Below are positions 43,041-50,341 of a stretch of 64,000 nt of DNA, piece by piece. A model generated the notes under the pieces. That model was not told where the DNA came from. It did not search any database and saw nothing but the letters and a program-made list of their open reading frames with translations. This stretch comes from Nioella aestuarii. Lineage in GTDB: Bacteria > Pseudomonadota > Alphaproteobacteria > Rhodobacterales > Rhodobacteraceae. The translations under genes and the position numbers were made by a program. The stretch lies in contig NZ_JBPBBA010000009.1 of assembly GCF_050896395.1 (NCBI RefSeq), forward strand, positions 32,479 through 96,478. Direction: 5' to 3'. Numbering within the stretch: the stretch's first letter is position 1; every line of letters starts with the position of its first letter.

Positions 43041-43628
43041 TCAATGGACTGCCCCCCCGGAGCCAGGAAGAATGGCGCGGCCGCTGATCCCTTCGATCAC
43101 GCGGGCGGCGGCGCAGTAGACGCCGACCAGCGAGGTGGCGATGGCCGCGACAAGGCTGGCGGCATAGGCCCACCAGACCGGATATTGCAGCAGGAACGAA
43201 GTCTGCCCGTTATGATATTTGTCCATCATGCCTTCGAAAAGCTGAACGGTTATCAGGATCAGGACGCCTGCCAGAACGATCTCCCACAGGGCCTGAAGGA
43301 ATTTGTTGACGCCCGATGGCATCAGGGATGTGAAGACATCCACTGCCGCGTGGCCACCATACAGCTGGCAAATCGGCAGAAAGCAAAAGATGACAAAGGC
43401 GATGCCGGACTCGACGACCTCGAAATCGCCCTCGATCGGGGCAACGCCAGTGCCGATGAGCCAGTTGGCAAAGCCCCCGGCGATGCCGTTCAGCCAATCG
43501 GAATTGCCAAACGTGTTCAGGCCGCGCCCAAGCACGCTGACAAACACGAGAATCACGAGGAGTGTCAGGATCAAGCCGCCAAGCACGGCCATACCGCGGG
43601 CCAGCCGGTCCACCAGATTGGGCATCAT
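43041..43628 (-). CDS. TRAP transporter small permease subunit (DctQ-like)
   Basis: 195 residues with four transmembrane helices, for example GMAVLGGLILTLLVILVFVS, FEVVESGIAFVIFCFLPIC, and FLQALWEIVLAGVLILITVQ. Three ATGs lie close together (43637, 43628, 43625); GGGGA upstream fits the last two. It pairs with the large permease immediately downstream, and the binding protein gene is 66 bases upstream. Confidence 0.87.
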   Translation of the reverse strand: MMPNLVDRLARGMAVLGGLILTLLVILVFVSVLGRGLNTFGNSDWLNGIAGGFANWLIGTGVAPIEGDFEVVESGIAFVIFCFLPICQLYGGHAAVDVFTSLMPSGVNKFLQALWEIVLAGVLILITVQLFEGMMDKYHNGQTSFLLQYPVWWAYAASLVAAIATSLVGVYCAAARVIEGISGRAILPGSGGAVH

Positions 43629-43694
43629 ATTCCCCATCAGTTGCAGATAAAATACGGCCCCCCCATACACTTAGGCACAGGAGGGCCGGCTTGA

Positions 43695-44744
43695 TCAGGC
43701 GCTGTATTCAGCGATCAGGGCGCGGGCCTCGGCCAGCAGGCCGGTGCCGTCCATACCGGCTTCGTCCATCTCGGCAACCCAGTTGTCGATGGTGGGCTGA
43801 GCGGCTTCGCGCCACATGTTCACCTCGTCCTCGGACAGCTCGATGATGTTGTTGCCACGGTCTTCAGCGGCAATACGGGAAGGCTCGTCGAATTCCTGCA
43901 TGGTGCGACCGGCCCATTCGGACGTGTCAGCGCCCGAGTTGGCGTCGATCACCGCTTGCAGATCGGCGGGCAGCGCATCGTAGGATGCCTGGTTCATGCC
44001 GAAGATGAAGCTGGTGGTGTAGAGCGAGGCATTCGGGAAGATGGTGTGGTTTTCCACCAGTTCCTGAACGCGCAGGATGCCCACGACCTCCCACGGGATA
44101 ACGGTCGCATCGACCACGCCGCGCGACAGCGCTTCGGGGATCGCCGGAACCGGCATACCAACGGTGGTCGCGCCGAGGTTCGAGAACATGGCGTTGGTCA
44201 CTCGGGTCGGTGCGCGCAGCTTGACGCCGTTCAGGTCGGCAGGCGTGCGGATCGGCGTGGAGGAGTGGATCAGGCCGGGGCCATGGACCCAGACAGCGAT
44301 CGGTTTGAACGCGGCGAAATCGGCGTCCATCATATGACGCTCGGCCATGGTCCAGTAGGCGCGGCTGGTCGGGCCGGCGCTGGTCATCATGAAGGGCAGT
44401 TCGAACACTTCGGTGCGCGGGAAACGGCCGGGGGTATAGCCCGCCACGGTCCAGACAACATCAGCAATGCCGTCGATGGCCTGGTCGATCAGATCGGGGG
44501 GCGTGCCGCCAAGCTGCATGGAGGGGTAGCGTTCCACGGTGATACGGCCACCGGACTGTTCCTCAATGGCATCTGCCCACGGGTCCAGAACCTGTGCGGG
44601 GATGTTTGCCTGCGCGGGCAGGAACTGGTGCAGGCGCAGGGTAAATTCATTGGCGCGCGCTGCCTTGGGCAGAACGGTCGCGCCGATAACTGCCATACCG
44701 GCGGCGCCGGTGGTCTTCATCAGGTTACGACGGGTGATGGTCAT
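43695..44744 (-). CDS. TRAP transporter solute-binding protein (DctP-like)
   Basis: Periplasmic receptor of the TRAP system. 349 residues from ATG 44744 (AGGGAGGAAA site) with a Tat-like leader, TITRRNLMKTTGAAGMAVIG, cut after AARA. Typical DctP content: TLRLHQFLPAQANIPAQVLD, LRAPTRVTNAMFSNLGATTV with the conserved arginine that binds a carboxylate, and PWEVVGILRVQELVENH. The operon neighbours and a shared operator suggest a hydroxycinnamate or related aryl carboxylate as ligand, as known for Rhodopseudomonas TarPQM. Ligand not proven. Confidence 0.9.
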   Translation of the reverse strand: MTITRRNLMKTTGAAGMAVIGATVLPKAARANEFTLRLHQFLPAQANIPAQVLDPWADAIEEQSGGRITVERYPSMQLGGTPPDLIDQAIDGIADVVWTVAGYTPGRFPRTEVFELPFMMTSAGPTSRAYWTMAERHMMDADFAAFKPIAVWVHGPGLIHSSTPIRTPADLNGVKLRAPTRVTNAMFSNLGATTVGMPVPAIPEALSRGVVDATVIPWEVVGILRVQELVENHTIFPNASLYTTSFIFGMNQASYDALPADLQAVIDANSGADTSEWAGRTMQEFDEPSRIAAEDRGNNIIELSEDEVNMWREAAQPTIDNWVAEMDEAGMDGTGLLAEARALIAEYSA

Positions 44745-44833
44745 TGTCGGTTTCCTCCCTTTTGACCGAAGCGTAGCCGCAATCCCTGGCGGATACACAT
44801 GATTCTCTCTCGTTTAGTCTTTCCCTTTCCGAT

Positions 44834-44863
44834 ATAGATATACGACATAACTATTCTTGTCGA
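44834..44863 (-). promoter_or_regulatory. promoter and MarR-type operator of the TRAP operon
   Basis: ATAGATATAC-G-ACATAACTAT at 44834-44854 keeps one half of the 41483 palindrome exactly and differs at two positions in the other half. Read leftwards, TCGACA (44863-44858), a 17-base spacer and TATCTA (44840-44835) form a plausible promoter overlapping it, about 90 bases before the dctP-like start. Confidence 0.65.
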
Positions 44864-44897
44864 TACCATTATTATCGGGTGCATGTCTGCTCAAATT

Positions 44898-44913
44898 CGT
44901 TTCATATGAAACG
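44898..44913. promoter_or_regulatory. 16-bp palindrome, possible operator
   Basis: CGTTTCAT followed by ATGAAACG, a perfect palindrome 35 bases upstream of the TRAP promoter and 44 bases before the end of the 3-hydroxybenzoate hydroxylase gene. GTTTCA/TGAAAC dyads are common operator cores, but no cognate regulator can be named. Confidence 0.4.
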
Positions 44914-44957
44914 ACCAACCGTTCGGTAACCTAATATTCTGTCGCGCGCAACGCATT

Positions 44958-46178
44958 TTATGCATTCCTGTTGCGCATGGTTTCCGAAGACACTGCCCCA
45001 TCCAGTCCGGTAGAGCCATAGAGCCAGGAAATCATATTGTACCACTCCTCGGGGCTTCTGGCGCTCATCACTGCGTTGCGCAATTCCGCATGTGCGCCTG
45101 ACGCGTGGTAGATGTGGTCGCCGATCTCACGCGATTGCAGCTGAATGCGCGCAGTGCGCAAACGGCGCATGTCCTGATAGGCCGGAAAAGCGCGGGTGGC
45201 ATCGCCGGAACAGGCCTCCATCTGGTGGGCAAGCGCCACTGCGTCCTCCATCGCCATGCAAGCACCTTGGGCGAAATACTGCAACTGCGGATGCGCCGCG
45301 TCGCCAAGCAGCACAACGCGCCCGTCCTGCCAGTTCATGACCGGATCACGGTCGCACAGAACCCAGAGTTTCCAGTCCTTGCCCTTTTCGATGATCTGGC
45401 GGGCGACCGGGTTCACATGCTCAAAACCCCGGCGTACTTCGTCATGAGAGACAGGCTTGCCCGCCACCGGTTCCGCCGCATCGTTGTGATAGGTCACCAC
45501 GAGGTTAAAGAGCTTCCAGCCCGACAGCGGATAGTGAACGATATGGCATTTTGGCCCGGCCCACAGGGTGGCCGCGTTCCAACGCAGATCCTCGGGCATA
45601 TCCTCGACCGGGATCACGCTGCGATAGGTGGTGTGGCCCGAGACGCGCGGCTTGCCATCGCCCACCACCCGCTTGCGGATATTGGACCAGAGCCCGTCAG
45701 CGCCAATCAGCGCGCGGCCCGTCACCCGTTCGCCGCTTTCAAGGATGGCGGTCGCGCTGGTGTCATCCTGATCGTAGTCCGCAACCCCCGCATTGGTGCG
45801 CAGCTCTACCAGCTCATGGTCTCGGCAGGCCCGCAGGAACACCCCATAAAGATCGCCGCGATGGACCACAGCATAAGGGTTTCCGAAGCGTGTGCGAAAG
45901 GCGTCGTCCAGCGGGATGCGAGTGATTTCCTGGCCGCTTATGGCATCCATCAGGCGCAGGTTGTCGATATAGACCGCCATGTTTCGGGCCGCATCGCCAA
46001 CACCCAGATAATCAAAGGCATGGAACGCATTGGGGCCAAGCTGAATGCCCGCACCGATTTCGCCAAGTTCGGGGGCTTTTTCCAGCACCAGCGAACGTAT
46101 GCCCTTTTGCGCCAGACCGATGGCTGTCGCCAGCCCGCCGATACCGCCGCCTGCGATAATGATCCTGTCTTGTGCCAT
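44958..46178 (-). CDS. 3-hydroxybenzoate 6-monooxygenase
   Basis: FAD-dependent hydroxylation of 3-hydroxybenzoate to gentisate with NADH. 406 residues from ATG 46178 (AAGGAG site). The Rossmann motif is IIIAGGGIGGLATAIGLAQK, the DG motif LIGADGLWSNIRKRV, and GDAAHPQLQYFAQGACMAME binds FAD. This last phrase and the length match XlnD/NagX/MhbM-type 3-hydroxybenzoate 6-hydroxylases. Last gene of the gentisate operon, 108 bases after the isomerase. A salicylate-type hydroxylase is the main alternative, but the gentisate genes upstream favour this call. Confidence 0.87.
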   Translation of the reverse strand: MAQDRIIIAGGGIGGLATAIGLAQKGIRSLVLEKAPELGEIGAGIQLGPNAFHAFDYLGVGDAARNMAVYIDNLRLMDAISGQEITRIPLDDAFRTRFGNPYAVVHRGDLYGVFLRACRDHELVELRTNAGVADYDQDDTSATAILESGERVTGRALIGADGLWSNIRKRVVGDGKPRVSGHTTYRSVIPVEDMPEDLRWNAATLWAGPKCHIVHYPLSGWKLFNLVVTYHNDAAEPVAGKPVSHDEVRRGFEHVNPVARQIIEKGKDWKLWVLCDRDPVMNWQDGRVVLLGDAAHPQLQYFAQGACMAMEDAVALAHQMEACSGDATRAFPAYQDMRRLRTARIQLQSREIGDHIYHASGAHAELRNAVMSARSPEEWYNMISWLYGSTGLDGAVSSETMRNRNA

Positions 46179-46286
46179 TTGGTGCACTCCTTCTCGAAGC
46201 ATGACTTTCCTGATCACCCACGAAAATTGACATTCTGGGTGCGATGGTTCCCGAAAACGGAAACTGGCTACGATGTGTGACGGACC

Positions 46287-46937
46287 CTAGGGCTCTGCGT
46301 CGGGTTGCAGGCCGGGGGCCGCATCGGCAAAGGCGGGACGCGCCTGACAGGCGTCATAGACCGCGTTCACTCGTTCAAGGTGACTGATATCGAGCTTGAA
46401 GCGCGCCGCCGAGAAGACCTGCGGAACAAGGCAGATATCGGCCAGACCCGGCGTGTCGCCAAAACAGAAGGACCCGCCATGTGTCTGTTTGGCTAGCAGC
46501 GCCTCGCACGCCTCCAGGCCATCCCCGATCCAACGCTGGCACCAGGCGTCTTTTACCGCCTGATCTGCGCCGAACTGCTGCTCCAGATAATCCAGCACCC
46601 GCAGGTTTTGCAGCGGATGCACGTCGCAGGCTATGACCTGAGCAAACGCCCTGACCTGCGCGCGCAGATCCTTGTCCGACGGCAGCAGCGCGGGATCTGG
46701 ATAGGTCTCATCCAACCATTCCACGATGGCCAGAGATTGCGTCAGCACCAGCCCATCCGCCTCCAACGCCGGAACCAGCGCCTGCGGGTTCAGCGCCCGG
46801 AAAGCGGGGCCCTTCTGTTCCCCGCCACCCCGGCGCAGATGCACCGAGGTAAAGTCATGCGCCAAGCCCTTGAGGTTCAGCGCAATGCGCAACCGATAGG
46901 CAGAGGAGCTGCGGAAATATCCGTGAACGTGGATCAT
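46287..46937 (-). CDS. maleylpyruvate isomerase, GST zeta type
   Basis: Glutathione-dependent cis-trans isomerisation of maleylpyruvate to fumarylpyruvate. 216 residues. The zeta-GST motif FRSSSAYRLRIALNLKGL near residue 8 carries the S-S-x-S/R active-site residues; PQALVPALEADGLVLTQSLAIVEWLDETY follows in the thioredoxin half. Maleylacetoacetate isomerase is the homologous alternative; the flanking gentisate dioxygenase and fumarylpyruvate hydrolase decide the call. Overlaps the hydrolase gene by 4 bases. Confidence 0.88.
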   Translation of the reverse strand: MIHVHGYFRSSSAYRLRIALNLKGLAHDFTSVHLRRGGGEQKGPAFRALNPQALVPALEADGLVLTQSLAIVEWLDETYPDPALLPSDKDLRAQVRAFAQVIACDVHPLQNLRVLDYLEQQFGADQAVKDAWCQRWIGDGLEACEALLAKQTHGGSFCFGDTPGLADICLVPQVFSAARFKLDISHLERVNAVYDACQARPAFADAAPGLQPDAEP

Positions 46938-47632
46938 TCCGGCGCGCCGATGGTCAGGGAAATCGGCTCCAACCCGTCGACACCACCGGTGATGACGTCA
47001 CCCGCCACAACCGGGCCAACCCCCGCCGGTGTGCCGGTCATGATCACGTCGCCGGGGGCGAGGTGGTAGAACTTGGACAGGTCTGCCACGATCTCGGCCA
47101 CGCCATGGATGAGATCCGACAGCAACGCGTCTTGCTTGACCTCTCCGTTCACTTCCAGGTGGATGCGTTGCGGGCCAATCGCGCCCATCTCATCGGCCTT
47201 GGTCAGACCGGTCAGCACGGCAGAGCCTTCCACATCCTTGCCCAGATCCCACGGCCGCTGCTTGGCACGGGCCGCCAGTTGCAGATCGCGGCGGGTCATG
47301 TCCAGACCGCAGCCATAGGCATAGATCGCCCCTGACGCGTCCTCGACCGAGGCGCGGAAGACGGGTTTGCCGATGACCAGCACAAGTTCCATTTCATAGT
47401 GGAAGTTTTCCGTTCCCGGCGGATAGGGCAGCGTCGATCCGCTGGCCAGAACCGCCTGCGGCGACTTGGTGAAGTAGAACGGCGCCTCTCGGTCGACTTC
47501 TACCCCCATCTCGGCGGCGTGCGCGGCATAGTTGCGACCCACACAGAAGATGCGGTGCACCGGATACTCGGCGGCTTCCCCTTTCACGGGGATGGACTGC
47601 ACCTTTGGGGTGTCGAAGAGATAGTCGGTCAT
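46934..47632 (-). CDS. fumarylpyruvate hydrolase, FAH family
   Basis: Splits fumarylpyruvate to fumarate and pyruvate. 232 residues: FCVGRNYAAHAAEMG, then PYPPGTENFHYEMELVLVIG with the metal-binding glutamates, YGCGLDMTRRDLQLAARAKQ and GDVIMTGTPAGVGPV at the C-terminus, all standard for the FAH family. It overlaps the genes on both sides by 4 bases, so the gentisate steps are translationally coupled. Confidence 0.9.
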   Translation of the reverse strand: MTDYLFDTPKVQSIPVKGEAAEYPVHRIFCVGRNYAAHAAEMGVEVDREAPFYFTKSPQAVLASGSTLPYPPGTENFHYEMELVLVIGKPVFRASVEDASGAIYAYGCGLDMTRRDLQLAARAKQRPWDLGKDVEGSAVLTGLTKADEMGAIGPQRIHLEVNGEVKQDALLSDLIHGVAEIVADLSKFYHLAPGDVIMTGTPAGVGPVVAGDVITGGVDGLEPISLTIGAPE

Positions 47633-48666
47633 CGCGCGCGTTCCTCGTAATAGCCTAGCTTGTCCTGAAGCGGGCGGTCATGGACGCGCACCAGATAGGC
47701 GTCTTCGTCCGCTTCATGGGTGATTTCGGCAAAGACCGGGGCGGTAAACGTGTCTTTCGGGCCCCATTCGATCAATTCGCCATTGATGGTGGTTTTACCC
47801 CGCCCCTTTACGACGTGGAAGGCGGCAGAAGAGGACCGCAGCGGTGGCGCATGGCGCTGACCAGCCCCGATCCGCATCGCGGTAAAGCCCATTGTGGGCA
47901 GCACATCCGCCCCGGTTTCGGGGTTCACGTAGTCCAGTTCCGCGCAGTCGCCATCGGTATAGGCCGCCATCTCGTTCAGCGCGGCCTCGGTCCGTCCCCA
48001 GGGGTAACGCATCATCGGATATCGGCGCGAGCCCGCGCCCAGTTTGCGGCTAGGGGCCAGACCCGAGGACAGGTATTCCACCTGGCTGGCATCGGGGCGA
48101 TTGCGCTGCGCCTGGAGCGGGCCTTCGGTGGCGTAGGATCCTTCGAGATAGACGAAAAGCGGCAGGTCGAGCGCGTCGAGCCAAACCACGGGTTCCGTCC
48201 CCTCATGGCCATGATCATGCCATTCGCCACCGGGGGTGAGCACCAGATCGCCCTCCTCCATCGGCAGCTTTTCCCCGTCCACCACGGTATAGCCGCCGGT
48301 GCCTTCCACCACGATCCGCACGGCAGAGGGCGTATGCACATGGGCTGGCGCGGTTTCACCGGGCAAAAGCAGCTGCATCCCAAGATAGATTGAGGAGGTC
48401 GCCTGCATGGCCCCTGCCCCACGACCGGGATCAGAGAGGACCAGAACCCGCCGTTCCGCCTTTTCCACCGGCGTCAGGTCGCCTGCGCGCATCAGGAGCG
48501 GCCGCACAGCGGCATAGCGCCAATGGCCGGGCTTGGTGACAGGGTTGGGGGCCCCATGCGGCAACACGTTGCGCATCATTGGCCAAAGCGGAGCGACCCC
48601 CGCTGCCGTCATGTCATCGCGATAGTCCTGTGGCAGCTCTTCCAACGTGCCCAATTGCTCGCCCAT
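47629..48666 (-). CDS. gentisate 1,2-dioxygenase
   Basis: Fe(II) bicupin that opens gentisate to maleylpyruvate. 345 residues from ATG 48666 (GAGGGAGG site). The first cupin shows PAHVHTPSAVRIVVEGTGGY and EWHDHGHEGTEPVVWLDALD with the metal histidines; the second cupin includes RHAPPLRSSSAAFHVVKGRG with degenerate ligands, normal for the family. First gene of a four-gene leftward operon, divergent from a MarR gene. Salicylate 1,2-dioxygenase is a close relative but the operon points to gentisate. Confidence 0.92.
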   Translation of the reverse strand: MGEQLGTLEELPQDYRDDMTAAGVAPLWPMMRNVLPHGAPNPVTKPGHWRYAAVRPLLMRAGDLTPVEKAERRVLVLSDPGRGAGAMQATSSIYLGMQLLLPGETAPAHVHTPSAVRIVVEGTGGYTVVDGEKLPMEEGDLVLTPGGEWHDHGHEGTEPVVWLDALDLPLFVYLEGSYATEGPLQAQRNRPDASQVEYLSSGLAPSRKLGAGSRRYPMMRYPWGRTEAALNEMAAYTDGDCAELDYVNPETGADVLPTMGFTAMRIGAGQRHAPPLRSSSAAFHVVKGRGKTTINGELIEWGPKDTFTAPVFAEITHEADEDAYLVRVHDRPLQDKLGYYEERAR

Positions 48667-48694
48667 GGCGTCCTCCCTCGGATTCGATATAGTA

Positions 48695-48723
48695 AGTATG
48701 CTGATCATTAGTATGCTTGTCAA
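48695..48723 (-). promoter_or_regulatory. gentisate operon promoter with overlapping repeat operator
   Basis: Read leftwards: TTGACA (48723-48718), a 17-base spacer and CATACT (48700-48695). On the plus strand AGTATGCT occurs twice at a 15-base period (48695-48702 and 48710-48717), almost filling the promoter, and the whole is a quasi-dyad. A dimeric MarR protein from the divergent gene at 48771 is the likely ligand. Confidence 0.65.
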
Positions 48724-48770
48724 CTCCCGCCGGACTCGCCTATCCTGATCGCGTCAGGAGGGAGGCCAGA

Positions 48771-49238
48771 ATGGTCGAGATTTACAATATGGCAGGGCAT
48801 CTGGTGCGCCGGTTGAACCAGATCTCGGTGGCGATTTTCGCGGACCGGATGGCAGCGGCTGGTGTGGAACTGACGCCGGTGCAATTCGCGGCGCTATCGG
48901 CCATCGACGCACGCCCCGGCATTGCGCAGGCGGCCCTGGCGGGTGCGATTGCCTATGACCAGACAACGCTAGGGGGGGTGATCGACCGGCTGGAACAAAA
49001 GGGCTTCGTCGCGCGAGAGGTCAGCCCGACGGACCGTCGCGCGCGGGTGCTGACCGTGACCGATGCCGGACAGAAGCTGCTGGCGCAGGTGCGGCCCGTG
49101 GTGCGCGACTTGCAAAGCGATATCCTGTCTGGGCTGGACGAGGCCGAAACAGCGCAATTGCTGGCGCTGCTCAAGAAGACCACGGATGCGGGCAATGACA
49201 AAAGTCGCGCCCCCCTGGCCCCGCGCGAAAGGCGCTAG
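48771..49238 (+). CDS. MarR family transcriptional regulator of the gentisate genes
   Basis: 155 residues from ATG 48771, preceded by AGGAGGGAGG; an upstream in-frame TTG at 48717 lies inside the operator and is unlikely. Winged HTH: IAQAALAGAIAYDQTTLGGV (recognition helix) and GFVAREVSPTDRRARVLTVT (wing). It is divergent from gentisate dioxygenase across a repeat-bearing promoter, so it probably represses that operon and releases on gentisate or 3-hydroxybenzoate. Effector inferred only. Confidence 0.87.
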   Translation: MVEIYNMAGHLVRRLNQISVAIFADRMAAAGVELTPVQFAALSAIDARPGIAQAALAGAIAYDQTTLGGVIDRLEQKGFVAREVSPTDRRARVLTVTDAGQKLLAQVRPVVRDLQSDILSGLDEAETAQLLALLKKTTDAGNDKSRAPLAPRERR

Positions 49239-49285
49239 AGGCCGACGGGCTGGACGCTGCCGACATTTCCCGGCATGACTTTGTA

Positions 49286-50248
49286 ATGACACGCGAAAGC
49301 CCCCCGATGACCGATCAAGACGGCCCGAAATCCTGCTGCGCTCCGGCCCGCGTGGGGGATGCCAGCCCTGCCCCTGAAGTTCAAAGGGGCACCGGCGATT
49401 GCGGAAAGGCCGAGGCGATCCGAATACCTGGCGGCACCGCTCTTGTGGGCACTGCCCGCCCCGGCCTGCCGATGGATGGCGAAAGCCCGGTGAAACACCG
49501 GCGGGTCAAACCCTTCGCCATCGACGCAACCACCGTCACCAACGCCCGTTTTGCCCGTTTCGCGGCAGAAACCGGATATGTCACGGAAGCCGAACGGTTT
49601 GGAAATTCCTTCGTGTTCTTTAGCTTTCTGCCGCCGGACAGCGCCCCGACCCAAGGCGTGGTCGGGTCTGAATGGTGGCGCATGGTTGACGGGGCAAATT
49701 GGCGGCTTCCCCATGGGCCGGACGTGCCCGAGGCCTATCATGACGATCACCCTGTGGTTCAAGTCAGCTGGAAGGATGCGCAGGCCTTCGCCACCTGGGC
49801 CCGAGGGCGGCTGCCGACGGAGGCTGAATGGGAACATGCCGCGCGGGGAGGACTGGGCGATGTGCGGTTTCCCTGGGGAGATGAGGAACCGAACGATACG
49901 TCTTTCCTTCCCTGCAATATCTGGCAGGGCAGCTTTCCGCATCACAACACCGGGGCCGACGGGTTCATCGCCACAGCGCCGGCCCGGTCCTTCGAGCCCA
50001 ATGGATACGGGCTTTACAACATGGTGGGCAATGTCTGGGAATGGACAGCAGAGCCATTCAGGGTGAAATCGCTGAAAAAGGCGTCGCAAGCGGCGCATCG
50101 GGGGAAAGAGGGCTACAAGCTGCAAAAAGGCGGCTCATTCCTCTGCCATATCTCCTACTGCTTCCGATATCGGATCGCGGCACGTCACGGGAATGCACCG
50201 GACACCGCGACGCCCCATCAGGGTTTTCGGCTGGTTTACGACCTCTGA
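49286..50248 (+). CDS. formylglycine-generating enzyme (sulfatase-modifying)
   Basis: Oxidises a cysteine of sulfatases to C-alpha-formylglycine, using copper and oxygen. 320 residues of the SUMF1/FGE fold. The active-site pair is intact in KGGSFLCHISYCFRYRIAAR (C-x4-C), and GNVWEWTAEPF and GRLPTEAEWEHAARGGLGD are standard. The N-terminal SCCAP cysteine pair is common in bacterial FGEs. Start is uncertain (ATG 49286 or 49307; neither has a good ribosome-binding site). No sulfatase gene is in the window. It is convergent with nadC over a palindrome-rich gap. Confidence 0.87.
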   Translation: MTRESPPMTDQDGPKSCCAPARVGDASPAPEVQRGTGDCGKAEAIRIPGGTALVGTARPGLPMDGESPVKHRRVKPFAIDATTVTNARFARFAAETGYVTEAERFGNSFVFFSFLPPDSAPTQGVVGSEWWRMVDGANWRLPHGPDVPEAYHDDHPVVQVSWKDAQAFATWARGRLPTEAEWEHAARGGLGDVRFPWGDEEPNDTSFLPCNIWQGSFPHHNTGADGFIATAPARSFEPNGYGLYNMVGNVWEWTAEPFRVKSLKKASQAAHRGKEGYKLQKGGSFLCHISYCFRYRIAARHGNAPDTATPHQGFRLVYDL

Positions 50249-50257
50249 CCAGAGCGT

Positions 50258-50281
50258 GAAAAATCTTCCCGAAGATTTTTC
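50258..50281. repeat. 24-bp palindrome, probable terminator of the FGE gene
   Basis: GAAAAATCTTC-CC-GAAGATTTTTC: two perfect 11-base arms around CC, 9 bases past the FGE stop. The arm ends in a T-run on the plus strand, so it can stop transcription. It belongs to the same layout as the element at 50302. Confidence 0.75.
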
Positions 50282-50301
50282 CGCCCCGCGCGTCCGCAGT
50301 C

Positions 50302-50325
50302 GAAAAGTTTTCGGGAAAACTTTTC
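50302..50325. repeat. 24-bp palindrome, probable terminator of nadC
   Basis: GAAAAGTTTTC-GG-GAAAACTTTTC, 11-base arms around GG, 16 bases past the nadC stop on the leftward strand. It has the same form as the 50258 element but with a complementary centre, so the two lie in opposite orientation, 44 bases apart centre to centre. Confidence 0.75.
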
Positions 50326-50341
50326 TCTGCGTCCCGGTTGG

